Assembly: GCA_008360975.2 (NCBI GenBank)
Contig: CM039182.1
Span: 107,808,443-107,872,442, forward strand
Direction: 5' to 3'
DNA: 64,000 nucleotides
Source: Lichenostomus cassidix
Taxonomy: Eukaryota > Chordata > Aves > Passeriformes > Meliphagidae
Numbering within the stretch: the first letter of the stretch is position 1; each line of letters begins with the position of its first letter. The notes under the pieces are model-generated. The model worked only from the letters and a program-made list of their open reading frames with translations, did no database searches and was not told where the DNA came from. Made by a program: the position numbers and the translations under genes. Of this stretch, positions 11,336 through 24,700 are shown one piece after another.

Positions 11336-13129
11336 TTATAAAGTCACAGTTTCCCAATAAGTACCTTCTCCTTTGTTTCTTATTAAAACATAAGTACTTT
11401 AAGCCACTTAAAATGAACATCACTTTTTGCAGTTCACTTATTTGGAGCAGTGAAAATAAAAATATACTCTCTATACAGAAAATATAGATATTTACAGTAT
11501 ATGTCATTCTATACACTCATTTTCAATTCTCTTTTGAATGTGTTTGCAGAGTGCTGCAGAATTTTGATCATGAATGAGGCAGGGCAACATTCAAATCCAA
11601 AGAATTCTGCTCATATTAAAATTAAAGTAGTAAAAAATATTCTGCTTATGACCTTGGCAAGCCTTTCTGGAATATGTTTGGCTTTCCAACATTTCCAACA
11701 AAAAACCAAAAAAAAAAATTAAAGACAGGAAGAAACTTTCCCATCTCACTTTTTTACTGAAAGAAAAGGAGTCTGATTAAATTTTGTACTTCATGCACCA
11801 GAAAAGATGCTTTCAGTAATCCAAATCTTTGATCAGCTGGAAGCTGACTGGAGACCACGCAGTCCTTGGAGACAAAAATAAATGAAATGTCTCCAAACAG
11901 CTGAAAACCAACTTACTCACTTAAGGGAGTGATAAACCAGGTTTTGAATTTGATTCTGCTCATGATAAAAGTGCTCTAGTAATCTTTTAAAAAAATTGCA
12001 GGACATAGAGAAATCTCATGCACTTGGTAGGTCATATCAAAAAGCAACAGGCATAACAGATTGTGTGGCTGAATGATTATGTTACTCAGAAAATGTGCTG
12101 TAGTCAGGCTTCTGTGATATAATAAATTGATATGTTAGTGGTCACTTTCTAAAGCTAATTTCTCTGATCCAAAGTCAATTTTATATACAAAATGTGAACT
12201 GTGGGTATTGTGTTCCTGTTGTTAGGTTTCTGCTTGCAGTTCATGTCTGTATTTTGTTATTTTTAGAGTGGAAATATGTTCAATTTAATACAAAATGAAT
12301 ATAAAATAGTTCCATCAGTGTGTGAGAGTGTGATTCAGGACACTACAGAGAATAAATAAGGCAATAAAATAAGGAGGCATTTTGGCTATTTTTTATGGTG
12401 TAATGTGAATTCAGTGGAATGAAGACTCAGATTCTTTGTGGTGTTTGTTTTGTTTGGTTTGTTTTTTTCTCTTTTCTTGATAGTTCTAACCTAACACAGT
12501 GTGTGTTCCCTCAAAACTCTGGAACAAAAGAGAATGTGGAAATTGTGTCATTACACCTTTCAACAGCGTTTTGTCAAAATGTTGTCTGAGGAAATAGTGT
12601 ATGTAGCAGTAAAATCTGAAGACACTAATGGGAATTGCAGAGAAAACATTGCTTAAGAGTTAAACCCAGAATTGCTCATTTAGCCATCATTATGCTACTC
12701 TGAAATTAGCTGAAAGCAGTAAAACTGAACGCACTATAGAGAGGATGTTCTTGGCCTCCTGACCTTGTAAATAACATTCAGGGATATGAATGCAGCAGCA
12801 GTTTTTGCTGGGTTAAACTGGAAATCACATTTTGCTATTTCCTGCTCTCAATTTTAGAAATGTGTCAAAAATTTTAGGTTGTTTTATTGTGGTGAATAAC
12901 TTGATGGAATTTTTTAAATACCCAAGGTAGTTGCTTGCTGGTCCCATTTAAAATTTTACTCCTACTGTGCCCTCCTCTTTTCATTCCAGGGTAAAGGTTC
13001 AACACTCTGAATTACTTTTTCTGTGTTTATTCTCAAAACCCCGGGGACACAAGGATGCAGGGGAGTGTGCAGGGATATAAACCAATAGGGATCTACATGA
13101 AGCTATAACTCCAAGTCTGAATTAACAAA

Positions 13130-13335
13130 CCCCCATGAGAGTCAGTGTTAATTAGCATTATGTCACATCAAATTAAAAGGACTGCAGCTTTAGGTCCCAC
13201 CTTATTCCCTGAGCAAGTTTGCTGGGGCAACAAGAGGCAGCATGGTGCAAATGCCACCCAAAGACTTAGACAAAAGGATGCTTACACTTGCACCCCAGAG
13301 CGTTTGTCTGGAGGCAAGTACAGGAGAGAAATATA
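13130..13335. promoter_or_regulatory. Candidate conserved noncoding element
   Basis: Less AT-rich and more complex than its surroundings, opening with GTGTTAATTAGCATTATGTC (homeodomain TTAATTAG core). No repeat similarity or splice signals were recognised. A 63-codon open frame (13145-13336) overlaps it but shows no familiar motif. Conservation is inferred only. Confidence 0.22.
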
Positions 13336-14539
13336 ATAAAACATGGACACTGCACAGATTGGAATAAAACATTTTCACTTATATGTGTAAAAATGTAATA
13401 TATTTACCTTCATGGTAAAAACTTGTTAGCCCTCCTGTTATGACTCTTCTACCATATTCATAGAAGGTTCCATAGAAAGTTATCATTTGGTAATTTCAAA
13501 AAGAAAGAGCAGCATATCCTTATTACAGAGATAGAAGTATCTGAAGCATAGATGAGCAAAATAACCTCTAAAGGTTAGATAACATCTCAACATCCAGCTT
13601 AGACTTAGTATGATTTGTCATATATTGTTGGCACTTGGTTAAATAAGCACTTTGGGAGCAATCCCATAGTGATTAATTAAAAAATGCGCCCCAAATTATG
13701 AAATGAAGCTCTAATAATGAGCTCAAACTTCTTCAGCCATGGTGCATAGCCTAACAAAGAGCAAAAAATGGAAAATGTTGCTGATACAAGAGTTTTTATG
13801 CTTAAGTCCTCTACATTCAAGTAAAGAGGCAAAAAGTATATACACAAAGGACTAGATTAATTAGCTGGACTAAATGCCTCTTTAGGCAATTTCTTCCAAG
13901 AAAGGGTATTTTGCTGCAGATTCATTGGAAGACAAGCCTTTTATTTTGGCCAGGAAAGCATTCTGAGTAAAGGGAAAAGAAAAATTACATGAGAGTTAGA
14001 CACTACCAGTTTCCTTCTGGCATTGGATGTTTCCCAGATTTCTATCGAGTGTGCTGTGAATGTGGCTCTTCAGCAGCAATCCCTTAAAATGGCCTTCTCC
14101 TGCACCTAGAAATATGTTCATTTCTAAATAAAACAGGTTGTCCCAGGGGATATGTAAAACATGTTAAAATGTAAATGTGAAAGAAACAAAGAAAGGTCAA
14201 GAGTGGAAAGAACTTTGTGTGCTGTTAGCACAGAAGAGATACAAGGTGCTATCTGAGCACCGAGAAAATATAAAATAGAAGCAAAGTATGGAGTTCTTTT
14301 GTTAGGCAGCTAAAGAAGAAAGGAGGCACTTTCTTAATGAGGGGAACTATGAAAGATGCAGGAAATTACTCAGAAAGGGATAAAGGAGTACAATCCAGAG
14401 AAAGATAACACTTTGAAAATACATATGGCATGTAATATGCAAAAAATAGAGCCCTTTGAGTGAGAAAGGATAGGATGAAGACAAGGTTTAGAGAATGCCT
14501 GAAATCCTGCTGGGAAAAGTACAGACTAACAGCAAGGGA

Positions 14540-14792
14540 AAACCTGAGCTATAGGGAAGCATTTCTATATTGGAAAGGATGAAGAGGTTATAAGTTGATG
14601 ATATCAGGCACTGGAACAGGCTCCCCAGGAAAGTGGTCACAGCACCAAGCCTGACAGAGCTAAAAATGCCTTTGGATGGCAATCTTGGCCACATGGTATG
14701 ACCCTTGGAGATGGTGCTGTGCAGGGCCAGGACTTGAACTTCATGATCCTTGAGGGTGCCTTCCAACTCAGAATATTCTGTATGAGTCTGTG
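14540..14792 (+). mobile_element. CR1 LINE, short 3' fragment
   Basis: Bases 14600-14792 carry the characteristic CR1 3' text: CACTGGAACAGGCTCCCCAG, GTGGTCACAGCACCAAGCCT, then CCTTCCAACTCAGAATATTCTG just before the terminus. This region encodes the end of ORF2 (…WNRLPREVV-type tail) and the 3' UTR, but the copy has indels and cannot be read through. The 5' boundary is blurred and set at about 14540. The terminal repeats are degraded (TGTATGAGTCTGTG). Confidence 0.88.
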
Positions 14793-15595
14793 TAAACCAT
14801 GTTGTTTCTGAAGGACTTAGCAATGAAGAGCAAAAGTGAGAAAAAGTTATGAGAGAAAGCATGAGATCAAAGGTGGAATTTTTAAGAGGAGAGAGAGAAC
14901 ATTTAGGTGACGTGACACTAGATTATATGTGATATGTGAAGCTATATCTACAGTCTCATGACACATATATAACTACGGCAGACCTAAATCAGCAAAAAAC
15001 CAACAGACTTCTGTCTGAGACTTAGTGCATGATCAGCTTGGCTTTTGTCTGGAGCGACTGTATTTGAACAAAAAATTACTTTAGTTGTTAAAGAATTATT
15101 TCTGTCTATTATGATATCTTTGCTACCATTCATTCAGATTTTAGTCCATCATGGAGGAAGAAAGATCACAAACCAAAACAACCTGGGGAAAGTTAAGATC
15201 TGTTTAACTAACACAGAGCTGTCATGTAGGTAAATATAAACACAGAGTCATAACTATGTACAGAATTTCAACATTATGTAAATACATTTGGATAAGCACA
15301 GAAGGTCAGGAATGATTCGTTTTTCAAGAAGTTGAGGACCTCTTGAAGGAATATAGTGCAGCTGAAAATTTGTAGGGACCTGTGCAGCTGCTGAAGGCAA
15401 GAAAGCAATCAAGACTGTGAGCATATAGTGAACATTTGTCAAACTGACTGTACTTGAAACTAGCATAACCTCTATAATCAAGAAACAAATATAGTGTGAG
15501 GACCAGCAGTATAAACTTCCCTATAATTACATCCCTGAGAGGTAGAAGATAAAGTGGATGGAAGAAGAGATTGGGATTATAAACCCTTTTTGTTC

Positions 15596-15613
15596 TTTTT
15601 TTTTTTTTTTTTT
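15596..15613. repeat. Poly-T tract (T18)
   Basis: A homopolymer run of 18 T. No target duplication or retroposed sequence was recognised beside it. Confidence 0.85.
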
Positions 15614-18329
15614 AATAATCCATACAAACATTTCTCTTAGTAGTAGATCTCAAAATTTAGAAATGTGCAATCTGGAAAGTAGATTTATAATATTAACTTT
15701 ATAGAGGATCTAACAACTATAATAATGAGTTTAGTGTTTGTTTATTTCAGCCAGATTTGGACTGCTGACTCAGACAGGATAAGATTAATTTACAACCAAA
15801 CTTTTTCAAATAGTATAGAACATGGAGACTTAATTGATTATATTTCTCATAGCTAAAACAAGACAACACTGATGACAATTAGCTTCATGAATTTATTTTG
15901 TATTTTCTGAACTAACAGTTGTTTTCTGGAGGTTTATCCTAGCAGTAAAAGCATATTTCAAATTTATCCAGTCAGGATTTTTCATCCTCAGGTCCCCCTA
16001 ATACTACAGGGATAAAAATATTCAGCAGTAAGGGAAAGGAAAGAATATTCCTATGTAATAATTTAATTACTTGCTAAAATTATTATTTCATGATCAATTA
16101 ATTATAAAATAATAAACATGAAAGAGACATACCAAAGGAGTTTTTCAAAGTATTACCATTCAAAAATTAGAAAATACAATAAATGTTACAACCACACTAC
16201 AAATATTGTAATCATCAGAGCATGCTTATTTTTTAACTCTGCTTAGAATACTGGGTCTCAAATGACTATCATTTCAGCTCTGTTTTGCCATATGCTGTGT
16301 TTGGGTACATCACATCTGTACCATACTGTTCTCAGCTGTAAAATAATAATAGCCATAGTTCTTTGTCTCAGAATCATAGTAATTCTTCATCCTTTAATAT
16401 TTTATCTAGCATTTTACCTGGAAGATATTCACTGGGGCATTTAACAAAAAATTTTGTCTCACTGCCTTTATGGCAATGGAAAACTGGGACCTTAGACCGC
16501 AGACCTACATCAATCTTGTTCTTGTCCATTGTTTTACTTAAATAAATGTGACTTCTGTGCATATTGTGGACAATTGCTGAAGGTTACACAGGCATTTTCC
16601 CATGAAAGTCTCCTCCACAACTTCATGCACACCACAGTACCCCAGAGACTCTCTTGCATTGAACCATCATCCTGCTTCAGCAACTGGTGTTTGTTGACAA
16701 CTGCATTCCAACCCCTATTCCTGGTATTGCTGATGAGAATCAGAAAGCTCACTTTGTTCTGTGGATCAAATCAGACTAGCTCAACCCAGCTTCTCTTTCC
16801 ATTGCAGCAGAAAGGGTAGATTCTTCATACTTAAACAAAACTTTTTACTCTAAAATAGTCTCCCTAAGGTAAGTCAGCTGGTTGGACCACATCTGTATAA
16901 CTCAGAATCAATTGTGAATGCTAGTAGAAGTCATGTAGGCACACACAGCACAGAGATTTTCAGTCTGGACAAAATAATAGTTTGGTTTTCCTCCCCCTTT
17001 TTCCATTAAAAAAAAAATAAAATAAAAACAAAAAAAAACACCAACAAAAACCAGCCCCAACACAGCAGGGAGAGATGCATGATGCATCTGCCCCCAAAAA
17101 GTGGAAGCTCTGACGTCAGTTTAGGTTTTTCTGATGGACCTCTTCCCATTTGAGTCCTAGAAAATTTACAGAAACTTTGATTCAAAATAGACATTTTGAA
17201 TACAATTTGTAAAAAAACTCAACACTCACTAGAAATACAGGCAGTAAAAGCAAAATCTTCTATCTTCTGCACAATCTTGCATTCTTGCTGAGCTCAGCAG
17301 GTTTTATTCACCCAGTCAAAGCCAGAGTGTGACCCAGACTTATAACTTTTCCCAAAATTTGCAGATATTTCACACATTTCCCATGTAAAAATGCAGTTAA
17401 AATAATGTTGAGTTTGGCTGAGACTAGCTGTTCTGTATGAGAGCAAAGCCTCTGAGTATTAATCCAACAGAGGCTTTACAGCATTCAGGAAATTGTGATG
17501 GATTTAGGTCTGAACAGTTAAATGAGAACAGAGAATCACACTCTATGCAACTGCTGCAATAAATGGAGCTCAACAGAAAACCCCAAATTGTGAACTGCTT
17601 TATCCTAAACAGGGAGCAAATGCAGAGTGGGTGTGAACAATGGGAAGAACACATCAGCCTCATATATTAAAGGGAAAAAAAAAAAAAAGGAAGTGTTGAG
17701 TAGAACAAAGGACATTCCTGAAAAACAAGAAGTGTACTAAGAAATCTAGAATATAATGTAGAAAACAGTTGTGGTGAAAATATTATCCAAAATAATGATC
17801 ACAAGAGAGAAATAAACCTCTTTAATCCCCCACTAATTTTCAAAGATCTATGCTCCCTATGGAAACAGAGATATAAAGCCTGCTAACTTTAAGAATATAA
17901 AAAACATCAAAAGCATAAAAGGTCACATAAAGTTCCAGAAGAAGCTTGAATCTTTACCTTCATGTTAGCAAAAGAAAAAAATAAGCTTAATTCTTTCATG
18001 GCTGTGACTTAGAAAGAAGCTTTTTAAACCAGTCCCCAAAATGTAAAAATGATATTCAAAGACAGGATGTCATTTTCAAAATCAGATTGGAGCAGGATTA
18101 CTTAATTAAAAGAGACAAATTAAAAATAGGAAATAGTACAGCTGGTGCCTAGGAAAAAAAGTGTGGGATGTGAAGCACGTCAGTAAATGTTAAAAAAAAA
18201 AGAAAGAGACTAAAAAGTTCTCGGTAGATGTGGACATCAAAAAAGAATAAATGTGGGGATTTGGAAAATAATTTCTTAAAGACATGTGGGCTATAATTTT
18301 AACAGCAGAAGTTGCATTAAGTACAGACA

Positions 18330-18350
18330 GAAAGAAAGAAAGAAAGAAAA
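18330..18350. repeat. (GAAA)n microsatellite
   Basis: Five uninterrupted GAAA units. Confidence 0.85.
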
Positions 18351-19469
18351 GGCTCCTTATCAAATATTAGCTTTGAAGTATGAGACTATGACAAAGGTAC
18401 TGTAGTGGATGAAAGTCAGCAATATTCAAGGCTTAATAATTCAGCGTTTCTCTCCAAGGCACTCTTTAAAGCTGTATCAATCAAAACAAAAATGCATTTA
18501 GAAATAGGGTACATATGCAGAGCAAAAGACCATGAAAGCAGTCTGAATATAGGAAAGCTGGAAAACCTCCTGTCCAATTCACTTAAACAGAAGCTCTCAT
18601 TAAATGTTTGCTGCATGTGTGCAACTAAGCTTATGGGCAGTGTAAGATGAAAATATGTAGTCTTTGTTATTTTTTATTTTCTTTTCCTGATGGACTGGGA
18701 GATCAGAAAAAAATAACATCTTAACATTGAGATAAAACTACCGTGTATAATATTGAAGGTTTTACTGGGTTCAGTAGGTCCTGTGGAACTTAATTGCAAG
18801 GCAATTAAGGTGTAAAATGATTACAATTCTACTTCTTTTTCATTTCATTGGGAAAAAGTATCTTTATTTCTCAGCTCAGAGCTTCATAGCATGGATGATG
18901 ATGTCCCATCAGACTGTCCTGAGTCACAAGGCACTGGGAATCTTGCAGCTGAATTTCAGGCTGTCTCGCACCAATAATTTTCCTTTTCCAAAACATTTTA
19001 AAAACAAGAACAAAGCACTCCTGCTACGCTTTCTAGGCTAATTTCTACAAAGCTACTGAATAGGAACAGACAGACAAGAACATTTTTTCCAAGCCCCAGT
19101 CGATAATTACATTTCTAATGACTGGTTGTGAATGCTGAAAATTTTTGAAAATCAGGCTCTTTGTCCTAAATAGCAAACTGTTCAACCAAGACTTTTCCAT
19201 ATAAAGCCCTTCCTTGTCTGTGCTGCAACCAGAAAGACCATAGCTTTCTTCCTCTGCCCCTCTGTGGTTTGTTTACTCTCTAGCTACTTCCTGCTATTAC
19301 ACCTTTTCCCCCTCTATTCCCATGTTTATTTCTCCTTCTTCTATAGTGCTATTCTTGGCAGAAGTATGCTCAGGCATCCTCCAAATTATACCCTGTTCTG
19401 CTGAACACAGCCACTTATGGTAGCAATTCCTTTTGTTTTCTATCTTCTCTCCATCGGAGTGAGTAACAA

Positions 19470-19494
19470 TTATTATAATATTATTATTATTATA
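19470..19494. repeat. (ATT)n-rich simple repeat
   Basis: Imperfect TTA/ATT trinucleotide run. Confidence 0.7.
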
Positions 19495-20438
19495 AGAATC
19501 TTAGCAAACTGGTTGTTTTTTCTACACCTCAAAGCATTTGATCACAGAAGCACATAAAATGAACACACAAATTTAGGAAAATCTACATTGAACCCCTATC
19601 CCAAAAGAAAAGAATGAAGTGATAAAACTTCTTTCCTTCGACAGTATGTTGATATGGTCCAGGTTCCTATTTGCCAGCAGGATGGAAAATAGAACTATAC
19701 AGGGAAAGATTTGAACAAATGAAGCGGAGGTCAAACCTTGTGCTATGTCAAGGACCTCAAACTTAAGAAGAGATATAGATCCATGCAGCCTGAATAAAAG
19801 GAGAATGAGATTAAAAAAAAACATACTCGAAAAAAACCCAAAATCTAGTTTAATAATACACTTTTTTTAATGGACTATCTTGCAGTTCACTTTTATTTTT
19901 AGGAAGTTGGTGTCTTACCAGTCCCTGGAGCTGGACTTGCACACAGTTAGTTATTACATATCTAATGCAAGTCAGTTCTAAGGAGATTTTTGTGGGACAT
20001 GTTCCAAGTTTGCAGAGATTATTGTTTCATAAATAATTTAAAATTACACAAGAAGTAGCTCATCTGTACAAATTGAAAGTTTCCACCAAATACCGTGTTA
20101 TTAATTTCCTAATGTTCATTCCAGCTCTTTAATTAGGCATTTATTTTCCTTCCCTTTTCTCACTCTCAGTAATTATCTCAACACAGTTAGGGCAGATTAC
20201 AAAGATGTCTATACAGACAGCTTACCATCAGGCTCTGTGAGCTGCCTTTTCAAGATTTGCAATCAGAGATCTATTACACTCATTTAATTAGAGCTGGATT
20301 TCCTATCTGGAAATCTAGACCTGAGTTCTACAACTAAGACCTTGTGCTCCGTAGGTACAAGGCAGAGATAATTGCAGAGCCACTGATGATCAGACTGCAT
20401 ACACAGCACCAGGCTGGTGGGTCTGATTTGCTGCTTAC

Positions 20439-20519
20439 CTGAAAGGATGCTGCCTGTTCATGCTGGTCAGCAACATCTTGTCTCTGAGAAGGTCCAGAAC
20501 ATCTGCCTTACAACTTCTG
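20439..20519 (-). other. Exon-like segment, 81 bp
   Basis: On the minus strand a pyrimidine-containing acceptor (CTGTTACCATTTCAG) precedes 81 bases that end CCTTTCAG followed by the donor GTAAGC. One frame stays open across the whole segment (27 codons, RSCKADVLDLL...). No protein family is recognised. It may be a coding or noncoding-RNA exon, or chance: AG...GT pairs of this quality are expected several times in 64 kb. Confidence 0.2.
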
Positions 20520-21105
20520 CTGAAATGGTAACAGGGCAGTAATAACTCATTCTGGGCAGGTGCCCACCTTTCTAGCTCTGAACACTTCTTTGATTTCTGG
20601 TTTATGGTGGACATCTGATTGCATCAGTTCTCAGCTGTAAAAAAATAGGTCCACGTGGCTGGCTCAGCAAAGGGCAATATTTCTATAGAATCAAACTGAA
20701 GTTACCATAAAAATAGTGCACCCTTTTTGCATGTAAGGAAAAGACAAAAGAAAAAAACAAACTGCTGGGTCAAGGAGAAACAACCCAAGAGCAACCCACC
20801 TAAGGAAGCCAAACCTATTCAACTGGGTTTGCTGAAACAGAGTTTTACAGGTAGGAAGAAGGATGGCTCAGCAGTAGTTTGAGAAAGTGCCTTGCCAGGT
20901 CGTTGCTGTCAGTTATGAGAGAACAATCAATACTGCCTCAAGTTCAAAACATGGAGATGCTGAGGAGTGCTCCAGGTAATTAACCTGAAACAGCTCAGCA
21001 TGTTATAATCTTCGGCTACTGCAAGTCTTCACTCTGTCTAAAGAAAATTGTTTTTCTAAAGTACATCTGATCATTATTTTTAAGGTTAATGCAGATGAAA
21101 ACAGA

Positions 21106-21121
21106 TTTTTTTTTTTTTTTT
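21106..21121. repeat. Poly-T tract (T16)
   Basis: A homopolymer run of 16 T. Confidence 0.85.
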
Positions 21122-21377
21122 GCATCTAACTGGTCGCTTTTATAAATATTGTTCTGTTACATTTTAATACAGGGGTTTAGAAGTTTGGGGGTTTTGTGAA
21201 TACATAATTTATATTCAGATGGCCATGCTTAAATAATACTTTAAATTCTCATTAACAGATATTCTCAAGATGATCTGTTGTCTCATGATTTTTTGAGAAA
21301 TTGCTAATTCTGTTGGAATGTTTGACTATGTAATACATGCAACAGGTGAACTTGCTTTGATATGTTAGCCTTTTCAG

Positions 21378-21547
21378 GGAAATATGTAGTGCAATACTTA
21401 TATGCAAATGTACTCACTGAAGCAGTATTAGCTGTCATACTTCCTGAAGCTGTTGTGATGACTGGTGATGGAAGACAATGGGTAAAAGTCAGAGCCACTT
21501 TTCTCACCCTCGATAAACTTTCTCTTCAGCAGCATGTAGCACTGCAG
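21378..21547 (+). other. Exon-like segment, 170 bp, open in one frame
   Basis: An acceptor-like TGATATGTTAGCCTTTTCAG lies directly upstream, and the segment ends GCACTGCAG followed by a donor-like GTAATGAG. One plus-strand frame is open throughout and beyond it (ATG at 21362, stop at about 21775, 137 codons), the longest plain-composition frame in the window apart from low-complexity ones. The encoded residues (GKYVVQYLYANVL..., ..ALQ at the end) match no family I know. As an exon it would have a phase-1 upstream and a phase-0 downstream junction. The minus strand is also open over much of it (21304-21507), which lowers confidence in coding and would equally fit a conserved noncoding element. 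Confidence 0.28.
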
Positions 21548-21775
21548 GTAATGAGTTCCATCTGTGTGTCACCAGACTCACCTACAGAGGAAAAGCACTC
21601 AGATGCTGGAGGTAAAAACCGACTTCAGAGAGGGCAGTTTGCAGCTAAAAATGAGCCTTTACATTCAGAGTTCTGCAGAACTCACAGATATTCCAATTAT
21701 TTTTCCACGTTTGGTACTCAGAAAAAGCTTTTAGCAATAATGTTACTAAATGATCTAGTTAACTGGAGAAACTAA

Positions 21776-24700
21776 ATACTGATAATTAACAATCAGCAAT
21801 AGTTTTCTTTAGCTATTGAATTCTTGAATTAATGAGTTCAAAAAGTAGAAAATCACCTTAAACTGATAACATTTTTCTATGACAAAAATTTAGTATTAAA
21901 ATTAAGAAAGAAGGTAATAGTCAACGTCGGATAATGATGAACTTTAGACACTATTTTGGAGATAAAATTTTGCAGCAACCCAGTCCCCAAAATGGGTAAA
22001 ATGAACTGTTCAGCAAAATTAATGCATCTAAATATTGGAAAGTGCAATTGCTAACTCTGTGCATTAAAGCACATCTTCTGAATTAACGCAGCAGAACCAT
22101 CTGAAAATGAAAGGGTGATCACCTTTCATATGTCAGCGTTTCTGCAATTCCCATTCCACCCTTTCATATGAGGTGAAGACAATTGTAGAGCTGGTCAAAG
22201 CAAACTTTCCCATCATATGCTGTAAGACACAAATCATCAGAACAGAGCAATATATCTCTTCACCACCTGTGGCAATGTGTTTTCATTGTATTTTTTTATC
22301 CTTTTTCCTAAAATTTCAAACTAGGAGAGATTTTGATCTTACACTTAGGCTTGCAATGAGATTTGCCAAAATCTAGTAGACCATGGATTGAAGCAGGTTT
22401 TTTATTTGAACATTTCCATGTTAATTTCTCCTGTTAATAAAAAGTTTATTTAAAGCCTCTTTTTTAAACTTTTCTTTTTTACCCAGTGTGCAGCTGAAAA
22501 AGAGTAGGCCTAATAAGCCTCTCTTCAGACACATAGAAGCACATAGAATGCCAGGTGCTTTGCTGTTTCAGTCACATTTCACTCCCTTTGTTCAGGCAGA
22601 ACTCTCATGTACTTGAAATCGAAATTTTTACTAAGGACTAGAACATTTAATCTGTATGCCAAATGGTGGAATAAAGTATGCTGTTTTCTCTGACATTTCA
22701 ACAGCTTTAGCTGTATTTGTGTTGATGGCCTCCAGTGTCACCAAGCTATACTTTTACCTCATTATTGTTTTCTTACTAGGATTTTCTCACTGTTAATTTT
22801 TGATCAGGTTTCATAATAGAATTCTCATACATCATCAGCTGTGTTGAACATTCTGATAACTTTCAGCAGCCTAAATTTCTATGTCCAGCAAGATTTGAGG
22901 TCTCTCTGAAATAGCCAAGTAGTCATTGAGACTTTTCACATTGTACCTACTGCTACAAGGAGAGTCCACAAATTCAGTTCTCTGATCAATAACAGGATAC
23001 AAAATTCCTACAGCTTATTTCAGCACGGTGATTATTTAGGTAGCTTTGGAAGAATCTGAAAACTCACTGGATACAGGAGTAGCTTTCCAATTATTTAAAA
23101 ATATATTAATAACAACCCTAGATATAAATTTTAATAACATCTGCTTTAAGAGGATAATATCTCCCAGTGGACTTTGGTACATACAATGTTTAGATGCTGC
23201 TACAGAGGGCTTCCAAAATACTCATTTTCACAGCCCGAGTAACCTCGGAAACTGTGGGGTTTGCTATTTCTTAGTGGGATAATAATACTTACAGTCAATC
23301 TTGTCTTGCCTGCAAAAATAAACACCTACCATGTTGGCATATATCTAACTGCTAACAAATTAGTTAAACCTAACTTGTATAAATTATGTTTCACTTTAGC
23401 TACAAATATCATCTATACGCACAGTGATTTCATTCAACCTGATGTAATTGACTGCACATGTTTCCAAGAAAGATATAATTTCCATTTCTTCAATTACTAT
23501 GAAATATTATCTTTGAAGATCATACCCTGAAAGCTGGGATTTTTTTCAGAAATGTTTGAGCGAGCAACCTCTTTTCTAGTATTTCTTCTTTTATCATAGT
23601 CAACACATCTCTGCTTATCAGCACTGAAACACATAGCTTAAAAACACATACACACAGATAACACTTCTCTCACTATTTTTCCTGTGGTGATAAGAAAAGA
23701 AAGCAATTTTAGTGAGATTTAGATACATATTGGAAAGGCCATAAAGAGCAGATTAAAAAAAAACATGTTACTATGTAATAAGACTGTGAGAAGCACTGCC
23801 AAGTTCAGTTCATGAATATGGACAACCACACCAGGGGCTGACTGTCTCTTTTTGTCTTGTTCAGTTTGGGGCTTCTTTTTTTAAAAAAAAGACATTCCAT
23901 TGTTAAAATCACCTGGGTCAAATCAGACAGTTACAGGCTTTAAAGTCTCACCTTTGGATATGTTAAGTACACACCTCATGAGAGACTTAGAAAGTCTCGT
24001 TTTATTAGAGTATTTGAACAATTTTTGAAACCTTAAATGTTCAACCATACATTGTTGATGTTTTATCAAGAGCCTCATTTTAGCTAGTTTATTTTTTATT
24101 TGATTTTTACCTCTTGGGTGGAAATTGGTTTCCATCCATACTCATCTCAGATATGAATTTTCAACAAACTTCAAACAAAGTACCTTATCCTTCTCTGAGA
24201 GTGAAGATAAAGAAAGCCAGGAGTCTTCATAGCCTTAATTATTTCTAATAATTTTTCCACAGAGGAGATTGAGTGGATCAAAAGAGGCTGAAAGTTTCCT
24301 ATCTTCCAGTATAATGTGCTATTTTCTAATCTACCAAAAAGGCTTGGTCAAAGCCCAGACTTACAGTTTGCATAGAGTAACTATAAGAAATATAGCTAAA
24401 ACCTCCAAATAGTCCACAGTGAGACAATGTTAATTTACTACTGCTTAGACTTGGTCTCATGCTATAGTCATAGTATCCATTTTACCAATATTGTCTCTCT
24501 CTTTACCTTCGTATATTTTTGCAATATTTATGTCAAAACAGTCCATAAAAATTTGAGCGATCCTATTTTTATTACTAGCTCTCTCCATTGTAAAAGAAAC
24601 ATTAATTTCAACATACATGTCTCAAAAATATCTGTGTCTGCATGTGTGTATATCTCTTGAGACTAGACTACTTGTGATTTTCCTGTATTTCAAGTTGACC

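Larger units (their letters stand above)
8099..14539. other. Unique AT-rich noncoding DNA
   Basis: No gene or interspersed repeat recognised. The interval holds two perfect short-loop hairpins (8912-8932, 10545-10574), an A/C-rich low-complexity tract (11150-11335) and a candidate regulatory block (13130-13335), all listed separately. The open frames of 80-160 codons near 9.9 kb and 11.1-11.5 kb have no recognisable protein features. Confidence 0.6.
14793..20438. other. Unique AT-rich noncoding DNA
   Basis: No gene or dispersed repeat recognised. It contains T18 at 15596-15613, an A-rich run at 17009-17040, a GAAA microsatellite at 18330-18350 and an ATT-rich run at 19470-19494. The open frames are short and featureless. 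Confidence 0.6.

Noticed and set aside
11040..11516. Frames of 158 (minus) and 144 (plus) codons
   Set aside because: They lie on an A/C-rich low-complexity tract; the peptides are Lys/Thr/Pro- or Phe/Leu/Val-biased without a domain.
22105..22160. Palindrome GGTGATCACC with two nearby CTTTCATATG copies
   Set aside because: Short and compatible with chance; no further structure around it.
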